This document shows, one piece after another, positions 24,130-32,557 of a stretch of 36,465 nucleotides of DNA. The notes below the pieces were generated by a model. The model saw only the letters and a program-made list of their open reading frames with translations. It searched no databases and was not told the origin of the DNA. How positions within the stretch are numbered: the first letter of the stretch is position 1; each line of letters begins with the position of its first letter. The translations under genes and the position numbers were made by a program. Location of the stretch: NCBI GenBank assembly GCA_025965315.1, contig JAOPXD010000015.1:1-36465 (forward strand). The letters run 5' to 3'. The stretch is from Marmoricola sp. GTDB taxonomy: Bacteria; Actinomycetota; Actinomycetes; Propionibacteriales; Nocardioidaceae.

Positions 24130-27100
24130 GCCTGCTCGATCGCCTTGTTCAGCCGGGCCTCGCTCACCGGCTCGCGGGTGCCGAGGTGCTGGGCCCACAA
24201 CGAGACCCTGAACTCCTCGACCAGCCAGCGCAGCCGGACCAGTCCGGCTCCCGGTGGGCGGCCGGGGGCGAGGGCCGCGTTGCGGTGCTGCCAGGCGTCC
24301 TGGAACGGCTGCAGCCGGTGCATCAGCTCGCGGTCGCGCGCGGGAGCCTCGTCGAGGCGACGTCGCCGCTCGGCGAGCGCAGCGAGGTAGCGCGGGTAGT
24401 CGCGGAGCGCCTCGAGACCGGCCTCGGCGACGAACCCCGGTCCGGTGAGCCGTCCCAGCTGCTGCTTCATGTCGTTCATCGACGGAAGTACCACCAGGTC
24501 CACCCGGCCGTGCAGCAGCCGGTCGACCTCGCGGGCCTCGGCCAGCACCCGGAGCATCCGGGTGCGCACCTCGACAGCACGCTCCGGCAGCGCGCCGCGC
24601 GCTCGTTCGAGCAGCGCCGCGAACGCCTCGGCGTCCCAGACCGGCTCGCTCAGGTCGCCCAGCGCGGCCAGCACGCAGTCGGCCAGCAGGGCCTTCACGT
24701 CCCGGTACTCCGACCCGGCCAGCGCCAGCTTGGTGGCGTTGTCGAGGTCCTTGCCCAGATCGGGTGCCGGAAGGGCCAGTGCCAGCAGACGCCGTACGCC
24801 GTGGACGTGCCGGGCCTGCTGCTCGGCCGCGGTCGCGAACACCTGCAGACCGACAACAGCGCCCTCGTCCACCAGCCCCGGGTACCCGCGCACCTCGTGC
24901 CCGGCCCGCAGCTGGACGAAGGACTGCTCGATGGTGCCGAAGGTCCACGCCGTCTGACCCGTGACCGCGAGACCGGACTCGGCGGCCGCATCGGCGACGG
25001 CCGCCTCGAAGGAGGGCCGCAGCGGTCGTTTGAGCTCCTCGAGGTCCTTGCCCTCGCCCAGCGCCGTCCCGGCCTCGTCGAGGATCCGGAACGTCGGCCG
25101 TAGGTGGCCGGGGACCTTGGACCAGTCCCACGCCTCCTCCGGTACGACGACCCCGGTGACCGCGCGCAGGTGCCGCGCGAGTGCCGCGGTCAGCGACTCC
25201 TCGCCCGGCGGGACTGCGGCCAGGAACGCCTTGGCGACGTTCGGCGCGGGCACGAAGTTGACGCGCAGCTGCTTGGGCAGCGACCGGAGCAGGGCGATCA
25301 CCAGCTCCTCGCGCAATCCCGGGACGTGCCAGCTGAAGGCACCGGAGCCGAGGTGGTTGAGGGTGGCCAGCGGGACGTCGATCCGGACGCCGTCCTGCTC
25401 CGCCCCGGGTTCGAAGTGGTACTGCAGCGGCAGCTCCAGGGCGCCTTCGCGCCAGAGGTCCGGGAAGTCGCCAGCATCGATCTCGTCGGCGGTGCCGTGG
25501 ACCAGCATGGCCGGGTCGAAGGTCAGCAGCTCCGGGTGCTTTCGGCGCTCGACCTTCCACCAGCCGTCGAAGTGGCCGCCCGAGACGATCCCCGCCGGCA
25601 CCACCGCGTCGTAGAAGTCGAACAGCGTGTGCTCGTCGACGACCAGGTCCCGTCGGCGGGCCCGGTGCTCGAGCTCCTCGGCCTCCTCGAGCAGGGCGCG
25701 GTTCTTCGCGAAGAAGTGGTGCCGGGTGTTCCACTCCCCGTAGACGAGGGCGTGCCGGATGAACAGCTCCCGGGCCAGCTCGGGCTCGTGGGCGCCGTAG
25801 CTGACCAGCCGGTCCGCGATCAGCGGGACGCCGTACAGGGTGACCCGCTCGTGGGCCATCACAGCGGCGCGCTTGCGGGACCAGTGCGGCTCGGACCAGG
25901 TCCGGTTCACCAGGTGGGCACCGGCCTCCTCGACCCAGAGCGGGTCGACCGCGGCGCACTGGCGTCCCCAGAGCTTGGAGGTCTCGACGAGCTCCGCGGC
26001 GACCACGAGGTCCGGCTGCTTCTTGAACAGTCCCGAGCCGGGGAAGATCGAGAACCTGGTGCCGCGAGCACCGAGGTAGTCGCGCCGGTCGGCGTCGCGC
26101 AGCCCGATGTGCGAGAGCAGGCCGGAGAGCAGCGCCCGGTGGATCAGGTCCTCGTCGTGCACGCCCGGCTGACCGACCTTGCCGACCGTGAGCCCCACCT
26201 GCTTGGCGACCTGGCGCAGCTGGCTCTCGAAGTCCTGCCACTCCCGGACCCGGACGTAGTTCAGGTGCTCCTGGCGGCACATCCGGCGGAAAGCACTGGA
26301 GCCGAGGTCCTGCTGGTGCTGCCGGAGGTGGTCCCACAGGTTGAGCCAGGCCACGAAGTCCGACTTCTGGTCGCGGAAGCGGGCGTGCAGCTCGTCGGCC
26401 CGGGCCTGCTGGTCGACGGGTCGTTCCCGGGGATCCTGGATGGACAGCGCCGCGGTGATCACCATCACGTCCCGCAGGCAGCCGAGCCGATCCGCCTCGA
26501 GCAGCATCCTGCCGAGCTGGGGATCGATCGGCAGCCGTGCCAACGACCGACCGATCGGGGTGAGGCGGGCCCGCCCGTCCTTGCCGCCCTTGGTCGCGAC
26601 GATCGCGCCGAGCTCGGTGAGCTGGGTCATCCCGGCCCGCACGTTGCGCGGGTCGGGCGGCTCGACGAACGGGAACCGAGCCACCTCGCCGAGCCCGAGC
26701 GAGGTCATCTGCAGGATCACGCTCGCCAGCGTCGTCCGCAGGATCTCGGGTTCGGTGAACTCGGGACGCGCGCTGAAGTCCTCCTCGGAGTACAACCGGA
26801 TCGCGATGCCCGCCTCGACCCGGCCGCACCGCCCCGACCGCTGGCTCGCCGACGCCTGGCTGATCGGCTCGATCGGGAGCCGCTGCACCTTGGTGCGCAC
26901 CGAGTACCTGCTGATCCTGGCCACCCCGGTGTCGATCACCGCGCTGATGCCCGGGACCGTCAGGGAGGTCTCGGCCACGTTCGTCGCGAGCACCACCCGG
27001 CGCCGGCTGTGCTGCTCGAAGACCCGGTGCTGCTCGGCTGCCGAGAGCCGCGAGAACAGCGGTACGACGTCGAACCCGCGCGGGCCCTCGGAGCGCTTCT

Positions 27101-27872
27101 TGAGGACGTCGGCGGTGTCGCGGATCTCGCGCTCCCCGGGCAGGAACACCAGGATGTCGCCGTCGACCTCGGCACGGAGCTCGTCGACCGCCGCGACGAT
27201 CGCCTCGGTCTGGTCGCGGACCACGACGTCGCCGTCGTCGTCCTCCTCGGGGATCGCCACCAGTGGTCGGTACCGGATCTCGACGGGATAGGTACGCCCG
27301 GAGACCTCGATGATCGGCGCCGGCGTTCCGTCAGCCGCAGCGAAGTGGGCGGCGAACCTTCCCGGGTCGATCGTCGCCGAGGTGATGATCACCTTCAGGT
27401 CCGGCCGCCTCGGCAGCAGCTGCCGCAGGTAGCCGAGGATGAAGTCGATGTTGAGGCTGCGCTCGTGCGCCTCGTCGATGATGATCGTGTCGTAGCGCAG
27501 CAGCTCGCGGTCGCGCTGGAGCTCGGCGAGCAGGATGCCGTCGGTCATCACCTTGACCCGCCCGGCACCGGACGTCTTGTCGGTGAAGCGGACCTGGTAG
27601 CCGATCACGTCCCCGAGCTCGGTCTCGAGCTCGGAGGCGATCCGCTCCGCGACGCTGCGCGCAGCGATTCGGCGCGGCTGGGTGTGCCCGATCAGCTTGC
27701 CGTCGCGACCGCCCGCACCGCGACCGAGCTCGAGGCAGATCTTCGGCAGCTGGGTGGTCTTTCCCGAGCCGGTCTCGCCCGCCACGATGACGACCTGGTG
27801 GTCGCGGATCGCGTCGGCGATGTCGCCACGGCGTGCCGAGACCGGGAGCTCGGCGGGGAACTGGATACGCAC
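24126..27872 (-). CDS. hrpA: ATP-dependent RNA helicase HrpA
   Basis: A 1248-aa DEAH-box helicase that remodels RNA or ribosome-bound mRNA using ATP. Walker A is GETGSGKTT (32-40), the DEAH box IIIDEAHERS lies at 130-139 and SATIDP at 165-170. Motif VI is SQRSGRCGRVEAG, followed by winged-helix, ratchet and OB regions. The long C-terminal half (from about residue 640) is the HrpA-specific DUF3418 region. The length is normal for HrpA. The GTG at 27872 has GGGGGAG 2 nt upstream, close for a ribosome-binding site; no better start is seen. It is a single-gene unit between a converging PemK/MazF-like gene and a Gly-rich membrane-protein gene. Confidence 0.96.
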   Translation of the reverse strand: MRIQFPAELPVSARRGDIADAIRDHQVVIVAGETGSGKTTQLPKICLELGRGAGGRDGKLIGHTQPRRIAARSVAERIASELETELGDVIGYQVRFTDKTSGAGRVKVMTDGILLAELQRDRELLRYDTIIIDEAHERSLNIDFILGYLRQLLPRRPDLKVIITSATIDPGRFAAHFAAADGTPAPIIEVSGRTYPVEIRYRPLVAIPEEDDDGDVVVRDQTEAIVAAVDELRAEVDGDILVFLPGEREIRDTADVLKKRSEGPRGFDVVPLFSRLSAAEQHRVFEQHSRRRVVLATNVAETSLTVPGISAVIDTGVARISRYSVRTKVQRLPIEPISQASASQRSGRCGRVEAGIAIRLYSEEDFSARPEFTEPEILRTTLASVILQMTSLGLGEVARFPFVEPPDPRNVRAGMTQLTELGAIVATKGGKDGRARLTPIGRSLARLPIDPQLGRMLLEADRLGCLRDVMVITAALSIQDPRERPVDQQARADELHARFRDQKSDFVAWLNLWDHLRQHQQDLGSSAFRRMCRQEHLNYVRVREWQDFESQLRQVAKQVGLTVGKVGQPGVHDEDLIHRALLSGLLSHIGLRDADRRDYLGARGTRFSIFPGSGLFKKQPDLVVAAELVETSKLWGRQCAAVDPLWVEEAGAHLVNRTWSEPHWSRKRAAVMAHERVTLYGVPLIADRLVSYGAHEPELARELFIRHALVYGEWNTRHHFFAKNRALLEEAEELEHRARRRDLVVDEHTLFDFYDAVVPAGIVSGGHFDGWWKVERRKHPELLTFDPAMLVHGTADEIDAGDFPDLWREGALELPLQYHFEPGAEQDGVRIDVPLATLNHLGSGAFSWHVPGLREELVIALLRSLPKQLRVNFVPAPNVAKAFLAAVPPGEESLTAALARHLRAVTGVVVPEEAWDWSKVPGHLRPTFRILDEAGTALGEGKDLEELKRPLRPSFEAAVADAAAESGLAVTGQTAWTFGTIEQSFVQLRAGHEVRGYPGLVDEGAVVGLQVFATAAEQQARHVHGVRRLLALALPAPDLGKDLDNATKLALAGSEYRDVKALLADCVLAALGDLSEPVWDAEAFAALLERARGALPERAVEVRTRMLRVLAEAREVDRLLHGRVDLVVLPSMNDMKQQLGRLTGPGFVAEAGLEALRDYPRYLAALAERRRRLDEAPARDRELMHRLQPFQDAWQHRNAALAPGRPPGAGLVRLRWLVEEFRVSLWAQHLGTREPVSEARLNKAIEQA

Positions 27873-27896
27873 AACTCCCCCAGTCTGGCGAACGCC

Positions 27897-27931
27897 GACG
27901 GGCCTGCGCCAATCCTCGGCGCAGGCCCGTC
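27897..27931 (-). terminator. Perfect 14-bp hairpin after the Gly-rich protein gene
   Basis: Arms GACGGGCCTGCGCC (27897-27910) and GGCGCAGGCCCGTC (27918-27931) pair perfectly around a 7-nt loop. It lies 61 nt past the stop of the minus-strand Gly-rich protein gene and upstream of hrpA, separating the two units. No T-run. Confidence 0.7.
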
Positions 27932-27992
27932 GACCGGTACCGGACCTGGGGGTGCCCGGAACCGGTCCGGAGCTCGGCTCAACCGGGTCGAA

Positions 27993-28493
27993 TCAGCCGG
28001 CGGCTCCGGAAGACGAGCCTGAGGAGCTCTTCGGCGGGACCGGGACGCCGCCTCCGGGGTTGGTGCCGGGGCCGTTGCCGGTGGTGCCACCCGGCGTCCC
28101 CTGCTGCGTCAGTCCCGGAGCCCCGCCGTACCCGTTCCCGGGCTGGCCGCCGTACTGGCCGCCGAACCGGTGTACGCCGCGGCCGCGCTCGAACCCGCCG
28201 GGCCCGCCGACGCGCAAGAACCTGGGGCTGTGGTCGTCGTGGGTGGCCGCCACGATCGTGGCGCCGCCGGCACCTCCGATCAGGAGCGAGGCCAGCCCCA
28301 CCGCGAGCAACGACCGGAGCGACCAGGCACGATCACGCAGACGCGGGACCAGGATCGGCGCGCTCACAGCACCGGCCGGGGGCATCGGAGCTGCCCCCGA
28401 CGCAGCCAGAGGAGCGACAGCAGTCGCCTCGGTCTCGGTGGACTCGGCAGGCTCGACAGCGCCGTCGTTCTCGGGTTCGGTGTACTCAGGCAT
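27993..28493 (-). CDS. Gly-rich single-pass membrane protein
   Basis: 166 aa. An acidic, Pro/Ala-rich N-terminus (about residues 1-50) precedes a basic patch (RLRDRAW) and one membrane helix (LLAVGLASLLIGGAGGATIVAA, about 62-83). The outer part is Gly/Pro/Gln-rich, with GRGVHRFGGQYGGQPGNGYGG and a Ser/Gly tail. It has no catalytic motif I recognise. The start at 28493 has CACCCT 6 nt upstream, a weak -10. It diverges from the PhoP-like regulator gene across 137 bp that hold two direct-repeat boxes, so it is probably a target of that regulator. Confidence 0.75.
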   Translation of the reverse strand: MPEYTEPENDGAVEPAESTETEATAVAPLAASGAAPMPPAGAVSAPILVPRLRDRAWSLRSLLAVGLASLLIGGAGGATIVAATHDDHSPRFLRVGGPGGFERGRGVHRFGGQYGGQPGNGYGGAPGLTQQGTPGGTTGNGPGTNPGGGVPVPPKSSSGSSSGAAG

Positions 28494-28514
28494 GGGACCA
28501 GGGTGCGGTCAACA

Positions 28515-28532
28515 CCTGTCATCCACCTGTGT
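28515..28532 (-). promoter_or_regulatory. PhoP-box-like direct repeat near the Gly-rich gene
   Basis: On the minus strand: ACACAGG, 4 nt, TGACAGG. The 11-bp period and the 7-N4-7 layout match the TCACAGC-N4-TCACAGC site described for mycobacterial PhoP. Its centre lies about 30 bp upstream of the Gly-rich gene's start codon, over the -35 region if the transcript is leaderless. Confidence 0.5.
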
Positions 28533-28569
28533 TTCCGCCACGAGTTGCAGCGCCCGCCACGCGGCGCGT

Positions 28570-28587
28570 TCACAGGATCTGCACAGG
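28570..28587 (+). promoter_or_regulatory. PhoP-box-like direct repeat near the regulator gene
   Basis: TCACAGG, ATCT, GCACAGG: a 7-N4-7 direct repeat as in mycobacterial PhoP sites. Its centre is about 52 bp upstream of the regulator ATG, a fit position for autoactivation of a weak promoter (GACCCT at 28619-28624, 6 nt before the ATG). Confidence 0.5.
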
Positions 28588-28630
28588 TGATCCATGGCGG
28601 TGACCCGGATTGGTGGGCGACCCTTGACCC

Positions 28631-29362
28631 ATGACCACTGCGCGCGGACCCGAACTGACCCGGATCGACGGCACTCCCGTCCGGGTCCTCGTCGTCGATG
28701 ACGAGGTCAACATCGCCGAGCTCCTCCGGATGGCCCTCCGCTACGAGGGCTGGGACGTCGAGGTCGCCCACACCGGCACGAAGGCCGTCGCGGCGGCTCG
28801 CAAGTTCGCGCCCGACGCGGTCGTCCTGGACATGATGCTCCCCGACTTCGACGGCATGGAGGTGCTGCGCAAGCTGCGCGCCGACTCCGACGACGTACCG
28901 GTGCTGTTCCTGACCGCGCGCGATGCCGTCGAGGACCGGGTGGCCGGCCTCACCGCAGGCGGGGACGACTACGTCACCAAGCCGTTCTCCCTCGAGGAGG
29001 TGGTGGCCCGCCTCCGCGCCCTGATGCGCCGCGCCGGCGCCCAGCAGACCGCCGACCACTCGGTCCTCGCCGTCGGCGACCTGGTCCTGGACGAGGACAG
29101 CCACGACGTCACCCGAAGCGGCACCCCGATCTCGCTGACCGCCACCGAGTTCGAGCTGCTCCGCTACCTGATGCGCAACCCCAAGCGCGTGCTCTCCAAG
29201 GCCCAGATCCTCGACCGCGTCTGGAACTACGACTTCGGCGGCCAGGCCAACGTCGTCGAGCTCTACATCTCCTACCTCCGCAAGAAGGTCGACGCCGGCC
29301 GCGAACCGATGATCCACACCATGCGAGGCGCCGGCTACGTCCTCAAGCCCGTCGAAGCCTGA
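28631..29362 (+). CDS. PhoP-like OmpR-family response regulator
   Basis: 243 aa: a receiver domain (Asp23/Asp24, phosphorylated Asp67 in VVLDMMLPDFDG, Thr95, Lys117 in VTKPFS) and an OmpR-type winged helix (about 145-240). Stretches such as GLTAGGDDYVTKPFSLEEVV and VWNYDFGGQANVVELYISYL closely resemble M. tuberculosis PhoP as I recall it. No sensor kinase gene follows: after 184 non-coding bases the next gene is on the other strand. Direct-repeat boxes upstream suggest autoregulation and control of the divergent Gly-rich gene. The symbol phoP is not given because the orthology is not tested. Confidence 0.93.
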   Translation: MTTARGPELTRIDGTPVRVLVVDDEVNIAELLRMALRYEGWDVEVAHTGTKAVAAARKFAPDAVVLDMMLPDFDGMEVLRKLRADSDDVPVLFLTARDAVEDRVAGLTAGGDDYVTKPFSLEEVVARLRALMRRAGAQQTADHSVLAVGDLVLDEDSHDVTRSGTPISLTATEFELLRYLMRNPKRVLSKAQILDRVWNYDFGGQANVVELYISYLRKKVDAGREPMIHTMRGAGYVLKPVEA

Positions 29363-29449
29363 TAGGGCCGCAGCGAATCTGCACCCGGTCACCAAGCGAT
29401 CCGGGCAGTGAGCTGCCGCGCCCGAACGGAGTCTGGCGGTTGGTCACCG

Positions 29450-29480
29450 GGGGCTCGGCGGCGTTGCTGACCCGAGCCCC
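29450..29480. terminator. Hairpin between the regulator and methyltransferase genes
   Basis: GGGGCTCGG (29450-29458) pairs with CCGAGCCCC (29472-29480) around a 13-nt loop. It lies about 90 bp after the regulator stop, in the 184-bp spacer that otherwise holds nothing recognisable. Confidence 0.45.
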
Positions 29481-29542
29481 ACCCGACCACAGCAGCAGAC
29501 CCAGCCGAGGCAGGACCCAGCCGGACACCAGACCCCGGCCAA

Positions 29543-29561
29543 GAAGCTAGCGAGTAGCTTC
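29543..29561 (-). terminator. Hairpin containing the methyltransferase stop codon
   Basis: GAAGCTA (29543-29549) and TAGCTTC (29555-29561) pair perfectly around a 5-nt loop. The TAG stop of the methyltransferase gene (29547-29549) is inside the stem. Confidence 0.45.
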
Positions 29562-30230
29562 AACCACGATCTGAGCACCCTCCTGCGCCAGCCGGATGTC
29601 CAACCCGTCCAGCTCGGCATGCTCGCTGACACCCATCTCGCACAGCACCACGGAGTGGAACCCCGCCCGCTTCAGCTCCGACTCGAGCACCTCGAAGTCG
29701 TAGACGTACCCCTCGTGGTGCCCGAAGCTGCCGATCGGGATCCGGATCAGGTCGATCGAGTGCTCCACGACCAGACCCATGTCCCGGTACTCCTTGGCGA
29801 CGTCGCCGTCGACCGAAGCCGGGCCGGCGAGGTACAGCTCGACGTGCTTGCGGATGTCCGGGGTGACGATCCGGATGATGCCGCCCGGAACCATCGAGTT
29901 GTGGGCCTGCTGGAGCATGGCGCGCCCGGCGGCGAGCGGGATGTGCTCGATGACGTTGTCCGAGAACACGTACTGGACGCTGCCGTCGGCGATCGGCCAC
30001 GGCGAGGTGGCATCGAGGTAGTTGCGGGTGGTCGCGTTGACGTTGGTGATCACCCAGCCGTCACGCGGGGTCAGGCCGCCGATCTCCAGCTTGATCGGCC
30101 GGGCCGAGGTGGCCAGCGCGCGACGCGTCCGCGCCTTCGCGAACGGCTTGTTCACGTTGCGGATGGTCTCGCGGATAGCGACCCGGGTCCGTGGGAACTT
30201 CATCAGAAAGGCAGGATTCGCGGCATTCAC
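29547..30230 (-). CDS. Class I SAM-dependent methyltransferase
   Basis: 227 aa. It carries a Rossmann methyltransferase core: IKLEIGGLTPRDGWVITNVN (46-65) in place of the usual glycine loop, then VQYVFSDNVIEHIPL (84-98), typical of the type-11 family, and VPGGIIRIVTPDI (113-125). The very basic first 45 residues suggest membrane or surface association. The GTG at 30230 has a TAGCGT box 7 nt upstream, so it may also have its own promoter. It is the last gene of the minus-strand polysaccharide block; it may methylate a sugar of the polymer, which is inference. Confidence 0.85.
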   Translation of the reverse strand: MNAANPAFLMKFPRTRVAIRETIRNVNKPFAKARTRRALATSARPIKLEIGGLTPRDGWVITNVNATTRNYLDATSPWPIADGSVQYVFSDNVIEHIPLAAGRAMLQQAHNSMVPGGIIRIVTPDIRKHVELYLAGPASVDGDVAKEYRDMGLVVEHSIDLIRIPIGSFGHHEGYVYDFEVLESELKRAGFHSVVLCEMGVSEHAELDGLDIRLAQEGAQIVVEATR

Positions 30231-30237
30231 GCGGCGA

Positions 30238-30243
30238 ACGCTA
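30238..30243 (-). promoter_or_regulatory. Possible internal -10 box before the methyltransferase gene
   Basis: The minus strand reads TAGCGT, then 7 nt, then GTG at 30230, in the 45-bp gap after the glycosyltransferase gene. Confidence 0.35.
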
Positions 30244-30275
30244 CCTGAGAGATCGGTCGGTTGTGGGCCGAACCG

Positions 30276-31415
30276 TCATCGGCGCGGCGTACGACCGACG
30301 ACCCGGCCCTGAGCGTCGACACCCAGGAGGTTCCGGGAGAATTCGTCTGCGGTTGCCGGCGGCACCGTGCTGCGCCGAGGAGCGTCCGGATCGCGCTCGA
30401 AGACCCGTCTGATGGCCGCGCCGATGCTTTCGGCGGTGAAGTCGGCCGCCTCGCCGCCGTCGGTCGCGACCAGCTCACGGGCACGTACCTCGGACCCCGC
30501 CGAGACCACCGGTACGCCGGCGGCGAGCGCCTTGCCCATGATCCCGCTGGGCCCGTTGTTGGTCAGCGCGATCGGCGCGGCGTCGACGGCCGCGACCAGC
30601 TTGTCGAGCAGGTCGTTGGACAGGAAACCGTCCTGGACGATCACCCGGGCACGATCGGCCTCGGGCAGGCTGTTGATCCAGGCCCACACCTCGGGCTGGA
30701 TGCTGCCGGCCAGCAGCAGATCGGCGTCCAGGTCGGCCGCCTTGAGCGCGTCCAGCACCAGCGGTGCGTTCTTGCGCTCCGAGAGCAGGCCGAAGACGCC
30801 GACGATCCTGCGGTCGGCCGGCAGGTCGAGCTCGGCACGCAGCGCCGCCCGGTCCCGCGAGTGCGCCGTACAGATCGCCGGGTCCCGGGTACGCCGGACG
30901 ATCCAGCCGGTGGCCATGTCCTCACGACCTGCGAACCCGGCCACGTGGTGCAGGGTGCCGGTCGCCATCGCGGCGACCGCGAGGGTCGCCTTGGGGATCC
31001 GGAGCTTCCAGCCGACCCGGTCGGTCAGCTTCAGCTTGGCCGGGTACCGGGTGAGCATGAAGACCACCCGGGGCTTGCGCGGCAGGCTCCTGAACTCGCT
31101 GCGGGCCACGTAGAACCACCGCTTCAGGGACTGGTCCGCGTCCATCACCACGGCCGTGCCCACGTCCAGGTCGCGGGCCTTGGCCGCGACCGCACGCGCC
31201 ATCAGCCTGGTCGGCGGGTAGACCTCGTCGAAGACCTCCTCGACGCTCACGAACCTGGTTCCGGACAGGTAGACCTCGAACGCCTCGCTGGTCGCCGAGC
31301 CCTTCGAGGTCAGCAGCACGACCTCGCCGGTCTCGTTCGCGACCTCGGCGACGTTCGCGACCGCCTGGTACCGGTGACCGCTCGGGTCGGGCTCGACGAT
31401 GACTGTGACGGGCAC
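30276..31415 (-). CDS. Glycosyltransferase (group 1-like)
   Basis: 379 aa. The C-terminal half has the GT-B nucleotide-sugar domain: RRIVGVFGLLSERKNAPLVLDAL (202-224), DADLLLAGSIQPEVW, ARVIVQDGFLSNDLLDKLVAAVD and the late GPSGIMGKALAAGVPVVSAG stretch, the EX7E-like site region. The N-terminal half is less typical. The donor and acceptor sugars cannot be told. The GTG at 31415 lies 10 bp from the stop of the upstream glycosyltransferase gene, so the two are co-transcribed in the polysaccharide block downstream of the UDP-xylose synthase gene. Confidence 0.85.
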   Translation of the reverse strand: MPVTVIVEPDPSGHRYQAVANVAEVANETGEVVLLTSKGSATSEAFEVYLSGTRFVSVEEVFDEVYPPTRLMARAVAAKARDLDVGTAVVMDADQSLKRWFYVARSEFRSLPRKPRVVFMLTRYPAKLKLTDRVGWKLRIPKATLAVAAMATGTLHHVAGFAGREDMATGWIVRRTRDPAICTAHSRDRAALRAELDLPADRRIVGVFGLLSERKNAPLVLDALKAADLDADLLLAGSIQPEVWAWINSLPEADRARVIVQDGFLSNDLLDKLVAAVDAAPIALTNNGPSGIMGKALAAGVPVVSAGSEVRARELVATDGGEAADFTAESIGAAIRRVFERDPDAPRRSTVPPATADEFSRNLLGVDAQGRVVGRTPRR

Positions 31416-31425
31416 GCGCGGACCC

Positions 31426-32493
31426 CTAGCGACCGATCGCTTCGGGGAGCAGCTGCACCGACTTGGCGACCAGGTTCTCCGCCATCCGCTGCGGGGTGTA
31501 CTGCCTGGCGAGCTCGGAGCTCCGCTGGCTGATCAGCGCGCGCTTGTCGGCGTCGGCGTTCGAGATCCAGAGCATCGCCTCGACCATCTCGTCGACCTTG
31601 TCCGGTGCGATCACCCGGCCGTTGTAACCGTCGTTGACCAGCCTCGACGCCGAGCCGCACGCGCTCGTGCAGATCACGGCGAGCCCACCGGCGATCGCCT
31701 CGTGCACCACGACCCCCCACGGCTCGAACCGGCTCGGGAGCAGCAGGCAGCCGGCCTCGGCGAGCACGCCGGGCAGGTCCTTGGGCATCACGAAACCGAG
31801 CAGCTCGGTGCCCTCGATCGCCTTGAGCTCCTCGTCCATCGGGCCGATGCCGACGACCTTGAGCGGCCACGGGTCCGTTGCCACCTCGCGGTACTTCCGG
31901 TAGGCCGCCGCGAGCACGTCGACGCCCTTGGTGTCGACGAGCCGACCGGTGAACACGAAGGCGTTCTTCGGGTCCGCCTGCGGGCCGGTGAAGAACGAGG
32001 TCTCGCAGGTGTAGAGGCCGGTGATGATCTGGTGCTGCTCGAAGCCGAGGTGGCGGGCGAAGACGGCCTGCTCGTCACCCGGCATCCAGGCGGCGTCGAA
32101 GTAGCGCTGGAGGTACACGTCGCGGGTGAGGCGGGCTCCCCACTGCTTGACCGTGCCGAGCCACTGGTGGTCCATCACCACGACCCGGAGCGCCTTGCCG
32201 CGCCACTGCTTCGCAGCCTTCATGTACGCCGGGATGTGCCAGGAGTTCACGACCAGGACGTCGGGCTGGAACTCCTCGATCTCGCGCAGCAGCCGGGCCT
32301 CGTCCGGCTGGCCGGTCCAGCCGCTCGCGTCGAGGCCCTGGGTGAGCTCCTCGTCGTCGAAGGGTGCCAGGAACGGCGGGTGCACCAGGGCCTCCTGGTA
32401 CATCAGCTTGACGGTGTGCCCCTGGGCGACGAGCTCGTGCATCCCGGAGGTCGAGTAGCCCGTGATGTATTGCCAGGCAAGGTAGAAGCGCAT
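31426..32493 (-). CDS. GT4-family glycosyltransferase
   Basis: 355 aa GT-B enzyme. The N-terminus MRFYLAWQYITGYSTSGMHE starts the acceptor domain. The donor domain shows FVFTGRLVDTKGVDVLAAAYR (about 174-194), LKVVGIGPMDEEL, and SRFEPWGVVVHEAIAGGLAV, the conserved EPWGxxxxEA site typical of GT4. I chose the ATG at 32493; an open frame extends 17 codons further but lacks family character. It lies 64 bp after the UDP-xylose synthase gene and 10 bp before the next glycosyltransferase gene. A xylose donor is plausible by context only. Confidence 0.9.
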   Translation of the reverse strand: MRFYLAWQYITGYSTSGMHELVAQGHTVKLMYQEALVHPPFLAPFDDEELTQGLDASGWTGQPDEARLLREIEEFQPDVLVVNSWHIPAYMKAAKQWRGKALRVVVMDHQWLGTVKQWGARLTRDVYLQRYFDAAWMPGDEQAVFARHLGFEQHQIITGLYTCETSFFTGPQADPKNAFVFTGRLVDTKGVDVLAAAYRKYREVATDPWPLKVVGIGPMDEELKAIEGTELLGFVMPKDLPGVLAEAGCLLLPSRFEPWGVVVHEAIAGGLAVICTSACGSASRLVNDGYNGRVIAPDKVDEMVEAMLWISNADADKRALISQRSSELARQYTPQRMAENLVAKSVQLLPEAIGR

Positions 32494-32557
32494 CAGCCGT
32501 GGACCTCGTTGGTCAGTGAGGAAGGGACGAGCAGGAGGGTACACAGCCGCGGTGCCG

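Noticed and set aside
25104-28022. Open frame of 972 codons on the plus strand opposite hrpA
   Set aside because: It is a shadow of hrpA in high-GC sequence: low-complexity, no domain, and the minus strand carries full helicase motifs.
28091-28200. Gly-rich coding repeats considered as a DNA repeat array
   Set aside because: The repetition comes from Gly and Pro codons and has no constant unit length.
29363-29546. Possible remnant of a sensor kinase after the regulator
   Set aside because: No frame shows histidine-kinase motifs; only a hairpin is seen.
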